The notes beneath the pieces are model-generated. The model had not been told where the DNA came from, did no database searches, and was given only the letters and a program-made list of their open reading frames with translations. A stretch of DNA of 64,000 bases from Cladosporium sp. IMV 00045 (taxonomy: Eukaryota; Ascomycota; Dothideomycetes; Cladosporiales; Cladosporiaceae), in the NCBI GenBank assembly GCA_001931905.2, contig MSJI02000626.1, positions 1-64,000 on the forward strand, in the 5' to 3' direction. Shown here in pieces: positions 9,281 through 18,969 of the stretch; position 1 is the stretch's first letter; every line of letters begins with the position of its first letter. A program made the position numbers and the translations under genes.

Positions 9281-11020
9281 CTACTTACTCAAAGCCTTCT
9301 CTTTGATCAACCACGCGCTCAGCGCCGCGCCAGTGACAAGACCAATTTGCAGCCCAAACGCAGCAGAAGTTCCTCCGGCGTAGCAGTCCGCAACCACAGC
9401 CCTGACCGCAGGTTTCAGCTCCCTGAGGTACGCCAGACTCTGTCTCACGCGCTCTGCGATTTCCAGCGCTTCCGCTTCGGGCAGTCCAAGCGAAGGCAGT
9501 CTCTCGGTGAGATTCTTGCGCACAGTGGAGTTGGCGACCGTAGCACTCATGGCGACGCCAAACACGCTTCCCAAGCTGCGGAAGAGGTAGCTGCAGGCTG
9601 TGGCGATGGCTTGGTCGTCTTTGGAGGCGTTCGCGATCAGGCCGATCAGGGTGGAGGTCACGCCGATGCCGTTTCCGAAGCCGCACACGCACATGCCGAT
9701 GATGATGCCTACTGTGCTGTCGACCACGACGCCCGAGCAGAGGAAGATGGCCGTCATTCCCAAGGCCAATCCGGCGTAGGCGATGACGGTGAGCCAGAAG
9801 TAGCGGCCTGTCTTTTGCATGTAGATTCCGCCTGTGAGACTGCCTGTTACACCGCAGAGGATGGAGGGGATCAGGCGCAAACCTGCACCAGTTGCGGAGA
9901 CGTTGTCGACTGCCTGGAAGTAGAGCGGAAGGTAGAACAGTGCTGCCAGCCAGCCTGAGAAGGAGAAGAAATTGCAAAGGTAGCATGCGAAGAGAGAGCG
10001 GTGGAAGATGATGTGGCCAGGGGCGAATGGCTCCTTGGCCACCTTCATCTCGGCTAGGATGAAGATCAAGAACAGAGGCAGCGAGACGCTGAGCGACACG
10101 ATTGCAGTTCTTGAGGTCCAGCTCACATTGCTGCCTCGATCCAGACCTAGCAGTAGCGTGAAGACTGCACAGATCAGAATTGCTGCTCCAAGGAAATCAA
10201 TGCGCCTGAGCTTCTCCTTCCAGTGGCTGTCCTCGCTCTTCGGTAGCTTCAAGACCAGGCTGACAGCAACGAACGCTGCCAGACACATGGGGGCCTGGAT
10301 AAGAAACGCCCATCTCCAGCCAATGTAATCCGCCAGCACACCACCGAGAGGGGCGCCGGTGCTCGCACCCGTTGCGTATATGATGTTGACATAGCCCTGC
10401 CACTTGCCTCTCTCACGCAAAGGGACCGTGTCCGAAAGCAGAATCGACACAACAGTGGTCATGCCACCACCTCCAATGCCCGAGAAAGCACGGGCAGCGA
10501 TCAGCTGACCCATATTCTGCGCAACACCACATAGCAGACACCCAATGCCGAAGACGGAGTATCCGAACAGAAGGCACGCTTTGCGGCCGAAGATATCTGA
10601 CAGCTTTCCATACAACGGCTGGAAAGATGTGAGCGTCAAGAAATAGGCCGTTGCGATCCAAGAGACCAAGTTCAGAGCGTCCAGCTCCGAGCCGATTTTG
10701 CCGGAAGAAGACACGATAATGGTTTGGTCTGCGGCGGAGAGAAAGACGCCGATGGCAATTGCGGGAAAGATGTATTTCATGCGAGCCTTCACTTCCGGTA
10801 GGCCTTCGTTGCGGCCTTCTATGCTGTCTTGCCGCTCCAGAGGCTCGCCGTCGGCATTGTTGTCGGCGAAGGTGCCATTGTCGGTTTGAGCGGTGCCATT
10901 GAGGTTCGCCTGCTCCCCGTTAGAGTCCTGTGATGGGATGCCATTGGTGTTCTTCGATAGCAGAGGACTCCGCTCCGTAGAGTGGTGTCCGTTCGGCTGA
11001 GAGGCGTCTTCAGAAGGCAT
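9281..11020 (-). CDS. MFS transporter, DHA2 / vacuolar basic amino acid (Vba/Fnx) type
   Basis: Single exon, 579 aa, starting at the ATG at 11018-11020 (an upstream in-frame GTG is not used as start). An 85-residue polar N-terminus with ERSPLL is followed by about 14 hydrophobic segments. Diagnostic blocks are LNLVSWIATAYFLTLTSFQP, GKLSDIFGRKACLLFG (motif A) and GASTGAPLGGVLADYIGWRW (motif C of drug:H+ antiporters). These match the fungal Fnx1/Vba group, which moves basic amino acids into the vacuole, and related multidrug exporters. The leucine-based ERSPLL near the N-terminus resembles vacuolar sorting signals, which favours a vacuolar location, but plasma-membrane drug export cannot be excluded. 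Confidence 0.88.
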   Translation of the reverse strand: MPSEDASQPNGHHSTERSPLLSKNTNGIPSQDSNGEQANLNGTAQTDNGTFADNNADGEPLERQDSIEGRNEGLPEVKARMKYIFPAIAIGVFLSAADQTIIVSSSGKIGSELDALNLVSWIATAYFLTLTSFQPLYGKLSDIFGRKACLLFGYSVFGIGCLLCGVAQNMGQLIAARAFSGIGGGGMTTVVSILLSDTVPLRERGKWQGYVNIIYATGASTGAPLGGVLADYIGWRWAFLIQAPMCLAAFVAVSLVLKLPKSEDSHWKEKLRRIDFLGAAILICAVFTLLLGLDRGSNVSWTSRTAIVSLSVSLPLFLIFILAEMKVAKEPFAPGHIIFHRSLFACYLCNFFSFSGWLAALFYLPLYFQAVDNVSATGAGLRLIPSILCGVTGSLTGGIYMQKTGRYFWLTVIAYAGLALGMTAIFLCSGVVVDSTVGIIIGMCVCGFGNGIGVTSTLIGLIANASKDDQAIATACSYLFRSLGSVFGVAMSATVANSTVRKNLTERLPSLGLPEAEALEIAERVRQSLAYLRELKPAVRAVVADCYAGGTSAAFGLQIGLVTGAALSAWLIKEKALSK

Positions 11021-11368
11021 CTTCACGTGCCAGGCCGATTCTATAGGCTATCGTACGAACTCCATAGATGTCGGATGAACAGGAGCGAAAGAATCCATGG
11101 TTCCCTGGAAAGTAATTACTTATCATTGATAATCTCACTAATGGGTAAAGGTGGGCCATTTTGACGAGATAGCACGCCACCTTTTCGGCTATCGCACCCG
11201 AGGCGGCAGCTCAGATGCCGAAGGACCCTCAACCCTGTGTGATGCTTGCTTGTTGACTCGTTGATCGCCATACACTACAACCGGTGATTGCTCTGTAACG
11301 TTAGGTGGAATGTGCTAATCCCCAAGAGACCAAGTACCTATTTTCCCACTTCATACAAAGAATGTAGC
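11021..11368. other. Divergent promoter
   Basis: Short divergent interval between the minus-strand Vba-type transporter and the plus-strand unknown gene. No coding sequence or clear regulatory consensus was seen. Confidence 0.5.
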
Positions 11369-12198
11369 ATGTCTACAGCTTCGCGAGAGTCGCCGACGCG
11401 CGGCGACGCAGGAAAGCAAGCCCCGATCAACAATGTCGTCGTCCCCGTCGAGCAGCGCAGCCAGGCATTCGCAGCAGCCGAAGAGATAGGCGAGCTGAGC
11501 GGAGAGGGTGAGCCCAACACTACAGACAAATGTCGAAGATCAAACACTTACAAACTACAGCAGCCAGCAGCCAACGCACCACCCGCCAATCCGACCTGGC
11601 ACCCGGACTCGCAGCCTGGGACACTCGCACCAGCGAGCCGCGACCAGACGAGACTTCCCTCACGACTCCGCCAGACTTCAAGCCCTTCTTCGCTCTCGTC
11701 GAGGACCCCGTCACCGGCGAATATCACCATCCAGAAGTCCATTACGTCTTCTCCGACGATGAAGAGCAAGGCGTTCTCACGCACGCGGCACTGGATGCTA
11801 TAGACAGAGAGGACAACACACTACACGAAGGCGAAGGCGAAGGACAAGAGGAGCGAGTAGCAATCATTGATATGGACTACGACGGCCGCACAGTTCTGGG
11901 CGTATCGAGCCTGAGCCCCGAATGGCAGGCGCTAAGGACGGAGATTTGGCAGGCTCCTGGGAGAGCCGATGGGAGCAGACATGGAGGAACGGATAGAGGG
12001 CTAATGCTCAGGGTCTCTGGTAAGGAGGTCGATGGTAGGGCGAGGCATGCCCTTGAGGATGTGAATGCGATGGTGGAAGATTTCGGACGCGGATTGCAAG
12101 ACCTGGACGATGTCATGTGGGAAGAAGGGAGTAAAGGTCACGAGGATGTCGTTCACGATCCGCACGGTCTGAGGCCGGGGAGTGGGACGGAAGAGTAA
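11369..12198 (+). CDS. Conserved-looking protein of unknown function
   Basis: Two exons (11369-11507 and 11561-12198; intron 11508-11560 with donor GTGAGC) give 258 aa in frame. I do not recognise a named family. The middle contains a hydrophobic/aromatic block, PPDFKPFFALVEDPVTGEYH followed by HPEVHYVFSDDE, which looks like a folded, conserved core. Flanking regions are polar and acidic, with an EGEGEGQEE run near residue 140 and a C-terminal Glu/Gly/Asp-rich segment. There is no signal peptide or membrane segment, so it is probably nuclear or cytosolic. The splice model is supported because the frame change between the two open frames is resolved exactly by this intron. Confidence 0.7.
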
Positions 12199-12409
12199 CA
12201 CGTTACGACGTCGATGATGATGAATACCATAATGGACATGTCCACAGGACAATAGTGACATCGACATACCCGATCCCATCAGGTTGCTCGACAAGATGGG
12301 CGTCCGGCGAGATTAATTCAGTATAGCACATTTTGTTGCAGCTTTATAAACAGTCAGAAGCGGTGGACACTCACCGAACAAGACTATTCGAGCTTAGCTC
12401 GGAAATTCA

Positions 12410-12512
12410 GCCCCCATAGTTTAACGGTTAGAACATAGGTCTCATATCCTCGAATATGACACGGCATAGCAGTGGCTATCCTGAGATGGGAGTTCGATTC
12501 TCCCTGGAGGCA
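12410..12512 (+). tRNA. tRNA-Met(CAT), elongator, with 31-nt intron
   Basis: A cloverleaf can be drawn: acceptor GCCCCCA/TGGAGGC, D-arm GTTT/GAAC, anticodon stem TAGGT/TCCTG with loop CTCATA-A, and a perfect T-arm GGGAG/CTCCC around TTCGATT. The discriminator is A. The T-T opposition at 31-39 is typical of eukaryotic elongator Met tRNA, and the T-loop excludes initiator Met. The A box (TAGTTTAACGG) and B box (GTTCGATTC) fit, and a TTTT terminator follows. The intron (12447-12477) sits between positions 37 and 38 and contains ATATGA, complementary to the anticodon loop, as expected of pre-tRNA introns. One acceptor pair (C12413 against A12508) is mismatched. Confidence 0.88.
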
Positions 12513-13176
12513 TTCTCTTTTGCTGTTCTTTTGACTTCTCGAGCTCGATACCCAGTCACTACGAATTTTTTGATGTTCCTTGGCATGTCTCGCGTGTCAC
12601 GCGATGTTTGATGTCGTTGAATCGATTCTTTTTTCACTAGATCTCGATTTTCGGTTTTGGTTTTTTGGGGGTTTCATGAGAGTTTCACGAACATGGCGAT
12701 GCTACCGTATTCAAACGAAGTTAGACGGCAAACCTGACTGCTGTTTTTCTCTTCAAATGGAAAGGGCTAAGCGCATGGTGTTGATGTGACTCGCTATCCC
12801 ATGGGCTGTCTGTCTCACATATCTCATTCAATATTATCATTCTGTGGTCCAATACTGCTCGTGATTTTCCGGGAAATGTCGATGTGTGGTATGGTGTATA
12901 TTGTCTAGGATTAGGGTTGGGGTAAAAACTACTTCACCTGAGCCGATTGAATCTGTTACAAGAGGCGGATACTGATCTCGAAAATGGCGATTGATCGTAG
13001 TAGGCATAGAACTGCTCAAGAAGCTTAAACAAGAGAAACAAGAAACATTCGACACAGATCAATAGGTCACGACTGCATTCAGTGATGGATAACGACTTGA
13101 ATTTCCCAGTGGGGAACTGGCCGACAGATTGGATTGTTCATTAAACAGCCCAAAGGAAACAGGCCAACCTCCAAAT
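12513..13176. other. Intergenic between tRNA-Met and ACS transporter 3' end
   Basis: No gene supported. Contains a telomere-like box (GGATTAGGGTTGGGGTA, about 12906-12922) similar to one near the tRNA-Asp gene. Confidence 0.5.
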
Positions 13177-14885
13177 CTAATAGGTAAACCGGAAGTGAGG
13201 ATGATCATCGCCCAAATTATCCGCATCAGCAGTGTCAAGCCTCCAATCCCTCTCGCCCCTATCCCTCTTCCTATTCTCCGCCCTCACACCAAGCAGCAGA
13301 ACAACACAAGCAGCAGCACACATCCACAGCAAACCCAAACTAGTCCCATACCCAACAGGGTATCGGGGTCTCTGCTCAGTAATGAAGATATTACTCGCAA
13401 CAATGCCGCCAGTATTTCCAAACCCGACCATCATGGCACTCGAAATGGAGCGCTTGTAGTGACCTGTCATATTGTTCTGGATCCAGGCCAGAGTCACGGG
13501 CTGGCAAGTGTAGCCTCCGCTGACGATGACGAAAATGGCGAAGTACCGCACGCCCACAGACACCTGGTCCTGGCAGAGGAGGATAATGTAGCCTACAGAC
13601 GCAATGCAGATTCCCAGAATGCAGAAACCAAAACGATGGCGCAGCCGATCCGCCGACCAGGCGACTGCGAGAGAAACAACGGTCGCGACCACGAAGACGG
13701 GGATGCTGCGCACCTGCGCCGCTTCGGCGGTATAGCCCAGCTCCTGGATGATGGTGGGGGTGAAGAAGCTGGTCGCGTAGCCCGTGTTGACAATGCCGAT
13801 GTACATGACGATGCCGCAGTAGATTTTCCAGTCGGTGAAGACGCGTCTGCGCGCGGGGCCGTCGAGCCGGTTCATTTTGGCGTCGGCCACGTCGGCGCTG
13901 AGGCGCGCGACGAGGAGGCGCCGCTCTTCGTCGTTGAGGAATTTGCACGTTTCCGGCCAGTCGGGGATGAGCCATTTGGAGATTACGGCGACGCCGACGG
14001 TTATGATGCCTTCGCTGGTTGGGAGTCAGTTCATGGCTCAGGCTTGATGTGCTGGAATGTGACAACTCACATGATGAAGATCCACCTCCAACCACTGTAT
14101 CCACCCAGCCCATCCAATTTCGCCAGAGCATAGGCGAGCAAGCCACTGAAGCCTCCGGCCAGAATGGCTCCACAGAAGAATAAGTTCAGCCGCCATTGTA
14201 GCTCGTAGCGTTTGTAGAACATCGAGATCAAGTACACCGCACCAGGAAAAAATCCGGCTTCAAAGAGACCGAGCAGGAGCCTCATGGCCACGAGTCCAGC
14301 TTGGTTGGTGACTAGGCCTTGGCCGATTGTGACGATGCCCCAGAGGAACATGATGGCCGAGAGCCATGTTGAGGGGGCGACCTTCTTGAGGATGATGTTA
14401 CTTGGGACCTGCAGGGGGCGAGGTTAGCCGTGGCTCAGTAATGGGAGCTTCCGATCTCTTTGCGTACCTCAAATAGAATGTACGTGATGAAGAACGTGAA
14501 CAAGGCTACGTTGTAATCGTCACCGGTCATGTTCAGGTCCTCAGTCATGCCCTGAATGCGAGCGTTGCCTAGCCAGAAGTCAGTCTTGCGCAGTAGGCGT
14601 GTCTGGGTGGATCAAGTGGCATACCGATGTTTGTCCTATCGAGAAAGGCAAGCCTGTCATGATTGGTGTTGGTTAGTCGCTGGCCACGCATGAGGAGCTT
14701 AGTGGAGAGACATCTTACATGAACAAGAACCACAAGATCGGTACAACGTGGATATCAATCTTGCGCAACAGCTTCCTCTCGGCTTCGGGATCAAGCTCAT
14801 ATTCTAGGGCGTCATTGTTGGCTTTGACAGTTGCGTCTTCGATGTGAAGCTCGCGGAGCTTGTCGTCGGCTATATGGCTGTCCAT
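13177..14885 (-). CDS. MFS transporter, anion:cation symporter (ACS/Dal5-like) family
   Basis: Five exons (14719-14885, 14625-14653, 14468-14568, 14071-14408, 13177-14014) join in frame to 490 aa. Exon 2 is only 29 nt. The spliced protein has the family's LAFLDRTNIGNARIQGMTEDL block after the first helix, VPSNIILKKVAPSTWL, a motif-A-like RLLLGLFEAGFFPGAVYLIS and 12 hydrophobic segments. The ACS family imports organic anions and vitamins such as allantoate, nicotinate or pantothenate with protons; the substrate here is unknown. A TATATATATA tract at about 14984-14993 lies 100 bp upstream of the start and may be the TATA element. The C-terminal tail is short and charged. Confidence 0.88.
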
Positions 14886-15927
14886 GATGTCTGCTCTCGT
14901 TGATGTATGGACAGAAGGAAGATGAGAAAAGGACCTGAGGTAAAAAGACGTCTGCTTCAAGTGCAGCAACGGCTGCGTTTGGGTATATATATACAAAGAC
15001 CGACACTGATAGCAGCACACAGGTATTGTCGTTCCCCGCAACGTACCTTACCCAAGGCTGAGCTATCCGCGGTTGATTTTCTACTACTGTACTTCCCCAG
15101 GTTTGGGATCGACAGAGTGATATCCCCGCATTCGCATGGGATGCGCATGCGCCTGAATGTAGGCGGAACGTGGGAGTGAAACTCGGCAGATAGGCGAAGG
15201 GAATTATGCCCGAGGTTAGATATTGCTTGCTGTCTTACCGTGTTGGTTGGCGTTGTTGAAGGGGATCTCTGATGATCGATGATATGAGACCGATCCAAAC
15301 AGCAGGTATTAGTTGCTTCTTCAAAATCGAGCTGTTATCCAATATTTTTGGGTCAGGATGCAGATGATCGAGTGCATTGAATGGTTGTCATGTCTGAGAT
15401 GTGAGATGGATTGACTGGTGCCCTGGACGGAACGCAGTCCGCGACTATACCTACAGCGAAAGCAGATATTCAGTGTGCCACCACCTCGCAGATACCATAC
15501 ATTTGCTGTTGCCGGGCATGAAACTTGGATGTGGCTTTTCCTGGTCACTGTACAACTGCAAGGAATTCTTGCTAAGTGCTATAACGGTTCCAGAGTTGGT
15601 GGAGATTGCCGTCGTTTGATTCTCCCATAAGTCAGTCGGCGCGCGTCCGTCTTGAAATCATGACTGACGATGCGTCGTGCGCAGCCTCTTGTGGTGCTCC
15701 CTCGGACGTGATGACTTGTCCGTAGTAGGGTATATGAAAGCTCCGTCGGTCCCTTGGCGATGAATCGAAGGCTGGACGAGGTTTCTGCTGCACAAGACCA
15801 CTTCAAAGCGGCGGTTGCGAATGATGCTGGCAATTTGAGCCTGTCATCCTTCGCACGCGTCCGGATTGTATTTGTAGAGGCGCATATTCAGTCGCTGTCG
15901 AGAGATCTTTCGTGCACTCCTCCCATT
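14886..15927. other. Intergenic, no supported gene
   Basis: Promoter of the minus-strand ACS transporter and 3' flank of the Med9-like gene. Short open frames on both strands lack splice structure, signal peptides or family motifs. Confidence 0.5.
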
Positions 15928-16332
15928 TCAGCGCATCTTCTCACCAGCCACGTCTCCCAATTTCTTCAAGACTTCCTTCTGCTTCGCGGCTTTTTGCTCC
16001 AGCATCCTGATCTCTTCCTCTTGCTCCTCCACTGTGCGATCCATATCTGGGAGTTTCTCCAACTCGCGCATAGCTCTGCGGATCTTTGACTTGACGGCAA
16101 TCACCTCGTTGGGTAGGTCCTTCGGCTCCAGTGGCTGTAGCTCAGCATATGAGACTACATCGCTGTCGCCGGTGGCGGCCTGCATGGGATCATTGGGAGC
16201 ATGGTCGATGCGAGCCAGAATCTCGTGGAGTTGTGGGAGGATATCGAAAGTCTGCGGTGGTGGGAGCTGGGGTTGTGAGGACGGGCGGGAGGTGTCGCTC
16301 GTGGAGGCACCGAAGGATTGAGTGAAGGCCAT
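15928..16332 (-). CDS. MED9: Mediator complex subunit 9 (Med9/Cse2-like)
   Basis: Single exon of 134 aa. Layout: polar Ser/Pro/Gln-rich start (1-27), a short helix FDILPQLHEILARIDHAP, a linker with PLEPKDLPNEVIAVKSKIRR, then a charged coiled coil (about 85-130) with DMDRTVEEQEEEIRMLEQ and KQKEVLKKLG. This arrangement matches fungal Med9, a small helical subunit of the Mediator middle module that links transcription factors with RNA polymerase II. The call rests on length and helical pattern, not on a catalytic motif, so it is less certain than the enzyme calls. It is divergent from the phosphoglycerate mutase gene. Confidence 0.72.
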   Translation of the reverse strand: MAFTQSFGASTSDTSRPSSQPQLPPPQTFDILPQLHEILARIDHAPNDPMQAATGDSDVVSYAELQPLEPKDLPNEVIAVKSKIRRAMRELEKLPDMDRTVEEQEEEIRMLEQKAAKQKEVLKKLGDVAGEKMR

Positions 16333-16833
16333 GGTGTCTGTAAGGATACTCGACGGTGGGTCTTGAGGTGGTGATGTCGGTATTGGTGATTGTCTATTGT
16401 CTTGACTCGCGTTGACACGGAGCAGGACGGGGAGTAGTTGACTGCTGTGGTGGATGGCTCCGAGATATCCTCGTCCCCAGATGGGCTCGGATGGGGAATA
16501 CCTGGAGAGCTAGTAGGTTTACCTCATTTACGGTAATGCGGAGGGTAGGAGAGCCAATGGTAGATCACATGTAAGTGATGTATCTTATGTGTTTGTAGGT
16601 AAGTATTCGGTATACGACCCTACCGCAGAGCCGCAGAACGACCGCCCAAGCAACTTTGCCCTGTGTCGCCGGACGACCGCACGGCCTCCGTCATCCAACC
16701 TGAGGTGGCTTTGGCGGGGTTCAACATTTTTGCTAGCAACCACCCCGCCAAACATTATCTCCCTTCACTCTACTCTTTACTCATCGCCCTTCGACATCAC
16801 TTACACCTCCCTCTTTATACCCATACACATAGA
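16333..16833. other. Divergent promoter of Med9-like gene and phosphoglycerate mutase
   Basis: No coding region. The mutase side contains pyrimidine-rich stretches and short C/T tracts (about 16740-16820), common upstream of strongly expressed fungal genes. Confidence 0.5.
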
Positions 16834-16902
16834 GTGAGTCTTCCCGAATACTTCGACCCATCCATCGAAATCCCCTTCCAGTACTAACAACATTCTCTCC
16901 AG
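16834..16902 (+). other. Predicted intron in the 5'UTR of the phosphoglycerate mutase gene
   Basis: A donor GTGAGT (16834), a perfect branch site TACTAAC (16882-16888) and acceptor CAG (to 16902) lie just upstream of the ATG at 16917. The parts have normal spacing for the introns seen elsewhere in the window. Leader introns often raise expression of fungal housekeeping genes. Confidence 0.7.
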
Positions 16903-16916
16903 CCTTATAAACTGTC

Positions 16917-18527
16917 ATGGTCAACCAAAAGGTCGCCCTTATCTGCATTGACGGATGGGGAATCCCCTCCGCCACCAGCCCGCCTGAGGGTAACGCTATC
17001 CTCAATGCCGACACTCCCGTAATGGACGGGTTCGCCAAAGATGGCAGCGAGACTGCTCAGGGCTACACCGAGATCGATGCCTCCTCCCTCGCCGTCGGTC
17101 TCCCCGAAGGCCTTATGGGCAACTCCGAGGTCGGCCACTTGAACATTGGTGCCGGCAGAGTCGTGTGGCAGGATGTCGTCCGCATCGACCAGACTATCAA
17201 GAAGGGCGAGATGAACAAGGTTGAGAATGTCGTCAAGAGCTTCAAGCGCGCGAAGGACGGCAACGGCAGACTCCACCTCCTTGGTCTGGTCTCCGACGGT
17301 GGTGTGCACTCGCACATCAACCACCTCAAGTCGCTGCTCACTGTTGCTAAGGAGATGGGTGTTCCCGAGGTCTACATCCACTTCTTCGGTGACGGCCGTG
17401 ACTGCGACCCCAAGAGCGGTAAGGGCCACATGGAGAACCTTCTCGCTTTCACCAAGGAGATCGGCCTTGGCAAGGTCGCAACAGTTGTTGGCCGTTACTA
17501 CATCATGGACCGCGACAAGCGCTGGGACCGTGTTGAGGTCGGCATGAAGGGTATCGTCACCGGCGAGGGTGAGGAGTCCAGCGACCCCGCGGCCACCATC
17601 GCCCAGCGCTACGAGGCTGGCGAGACCGATGAGTTCCTCAAGCCCATCATTGTGAACGGCAAGGAGGCTCGCGTCCAGGACAATGACACCCTCTTCTTCT
17701 TCAACTACCGCTCCGACCGCGTTCGCGAGGTCACTCAGCTCCTCGGCAACCAGGACCGCAGCCCCAAGCCCGACTTCCCTTACCCCCAGAACATCGACGT
17801 CACCACCATGACCCGCTACAAGACCGACTTCACCTTCCCCGTCGCTTTCGCCCCTCAGGTCATGGACAACGTCCTTGCCGACTGGATCTCCCAGAAGGGC
17901 CTCAAGCAGTCTCACATCGCCGAGACCGAGAAGTACGCCCACGTCACCTTCTTCTTCAACGGTGGCCAGGAGGTGCAGTACGACGGCGAGGATCGCGACA
18001 TGATCCCCTCGCCCAAGGTTGCCACCTACGACAAGCAGCCCAAGATGTCCGCCATGAGCGTCGCCGAGAAGATGGCCGAGCGCATCGCCGAGGGCAAGTA
18101 CGAGTTCGTCATGAACAACTTCGCCCCTCCCGACATGGTCGGCCACACCGGTGTCTACGAGGCCGCCGTCGAGGGCGTGTCTGAGACCGACAAGGCCATC
18201 GGCAAGGTCTACGAGGCCTGCAAGGCCAACGGCTACACTCTCTTCGTCACCTCTGACCACGGGTAAGTTTCTTGCATAATTCCCAAATCTTAGTCAACAT
18301 ACTAATCAATCACCAGCAACGCCGAGGAGATGCTCAACGAGCAGAAGGGCCCCAAGACCTCCCACACCCTCAACAAGGTCCCCTTCGTCATGGCCAACGC
18401 CCCCAAGGGCTATTCTCTCAAGAAGACCGACGGCGTCCTCGGCGACGTCGCCCCCACCGTCCTCGAGGTCATGGGTCTCGACCAGCCCAAGGAGATGACC
18501 GGCCAGTCTCTTCTGGTCAAGGCTTAA
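16917..18527 (+). CDS. 2,3-bisphosphoglycerate-independent phosphoglycerate mutase
   Basis: Two exons (16917-18262, 18317-18527; intron 18263-18316) give 518 aa, the normal length. It interconverts 3- and 2-phosphoglycerate in cytosolic glycolysis using two Mn2+ ions and a phosphoserine intermediate. D12 in ICIDGWGIP and S70 in LMGNSEVGHLNIGAGR are the expected metal ligand and catalytic Ser. HFFGDGRDCDPKSG and FVTSDHGNAEEM are the other metal/substrate blocks; the intron splits the last one. Codon use is strongly biased to C-ending codons, as in highly expressed fungal genes. This bias keeps the opposite strand open for 451 codons (16905-18260), which should not be annotated. Confidence 0.97.
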
Positions 18528-18969
18528 ATTTCCCAAGCTCTCTATTTTTCAGAGATGCATGATTTGGGAAACTCCATTTTTTCGACATGATTGTATAACG
18601 AGTGAGATGATTTTGATAAAGTGAAAAGTGTTGTTGAGCGTAGGCGCTGGGCGTGATGTAGATGATGATGATGCTCGTCAGTCGTCAGGGCTTATGCAAT
18701 GCGAAGCGGCTTGCATCTCGGACTGACGAGGAAGTAGAACATAAAATATACCCGATGCATACCTATATTTGCCGTTATCTCTTTTCTTAATGGGGAATCA
18801 TCTCCAACATTGGCCAAGTACTACTCGATTGAACAAAATATTCATGGTGGATGGACTTTGATGAATGCCAGGAGCCCGACCGGCAGAATTGAAGATCGGG
18901 CAGCAGCGAAGACAAAGCCCTGAAGAGCAAATCATCTATCGTCCAATCAATTATACATCGGCATCCAAG
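18528..18969. other. Intergenic, no supported gene
   Basis: 3'UTR and terminator region of the mutase and promoter of the following unknown gene. Contains a short GATGAT repeat near 18659-18673; nothing else stands out. Confidence 0.5.

Noticed and set aside
16905..18260. 451-codon open frame antisense to phosphoglycerate mutase
   Set aside because: Its composition (Val, Leu, Gly, Asp-rich) is what C-ending codon bias on the plus strand produces; no domain, and it mirrors exon 1 exactly.
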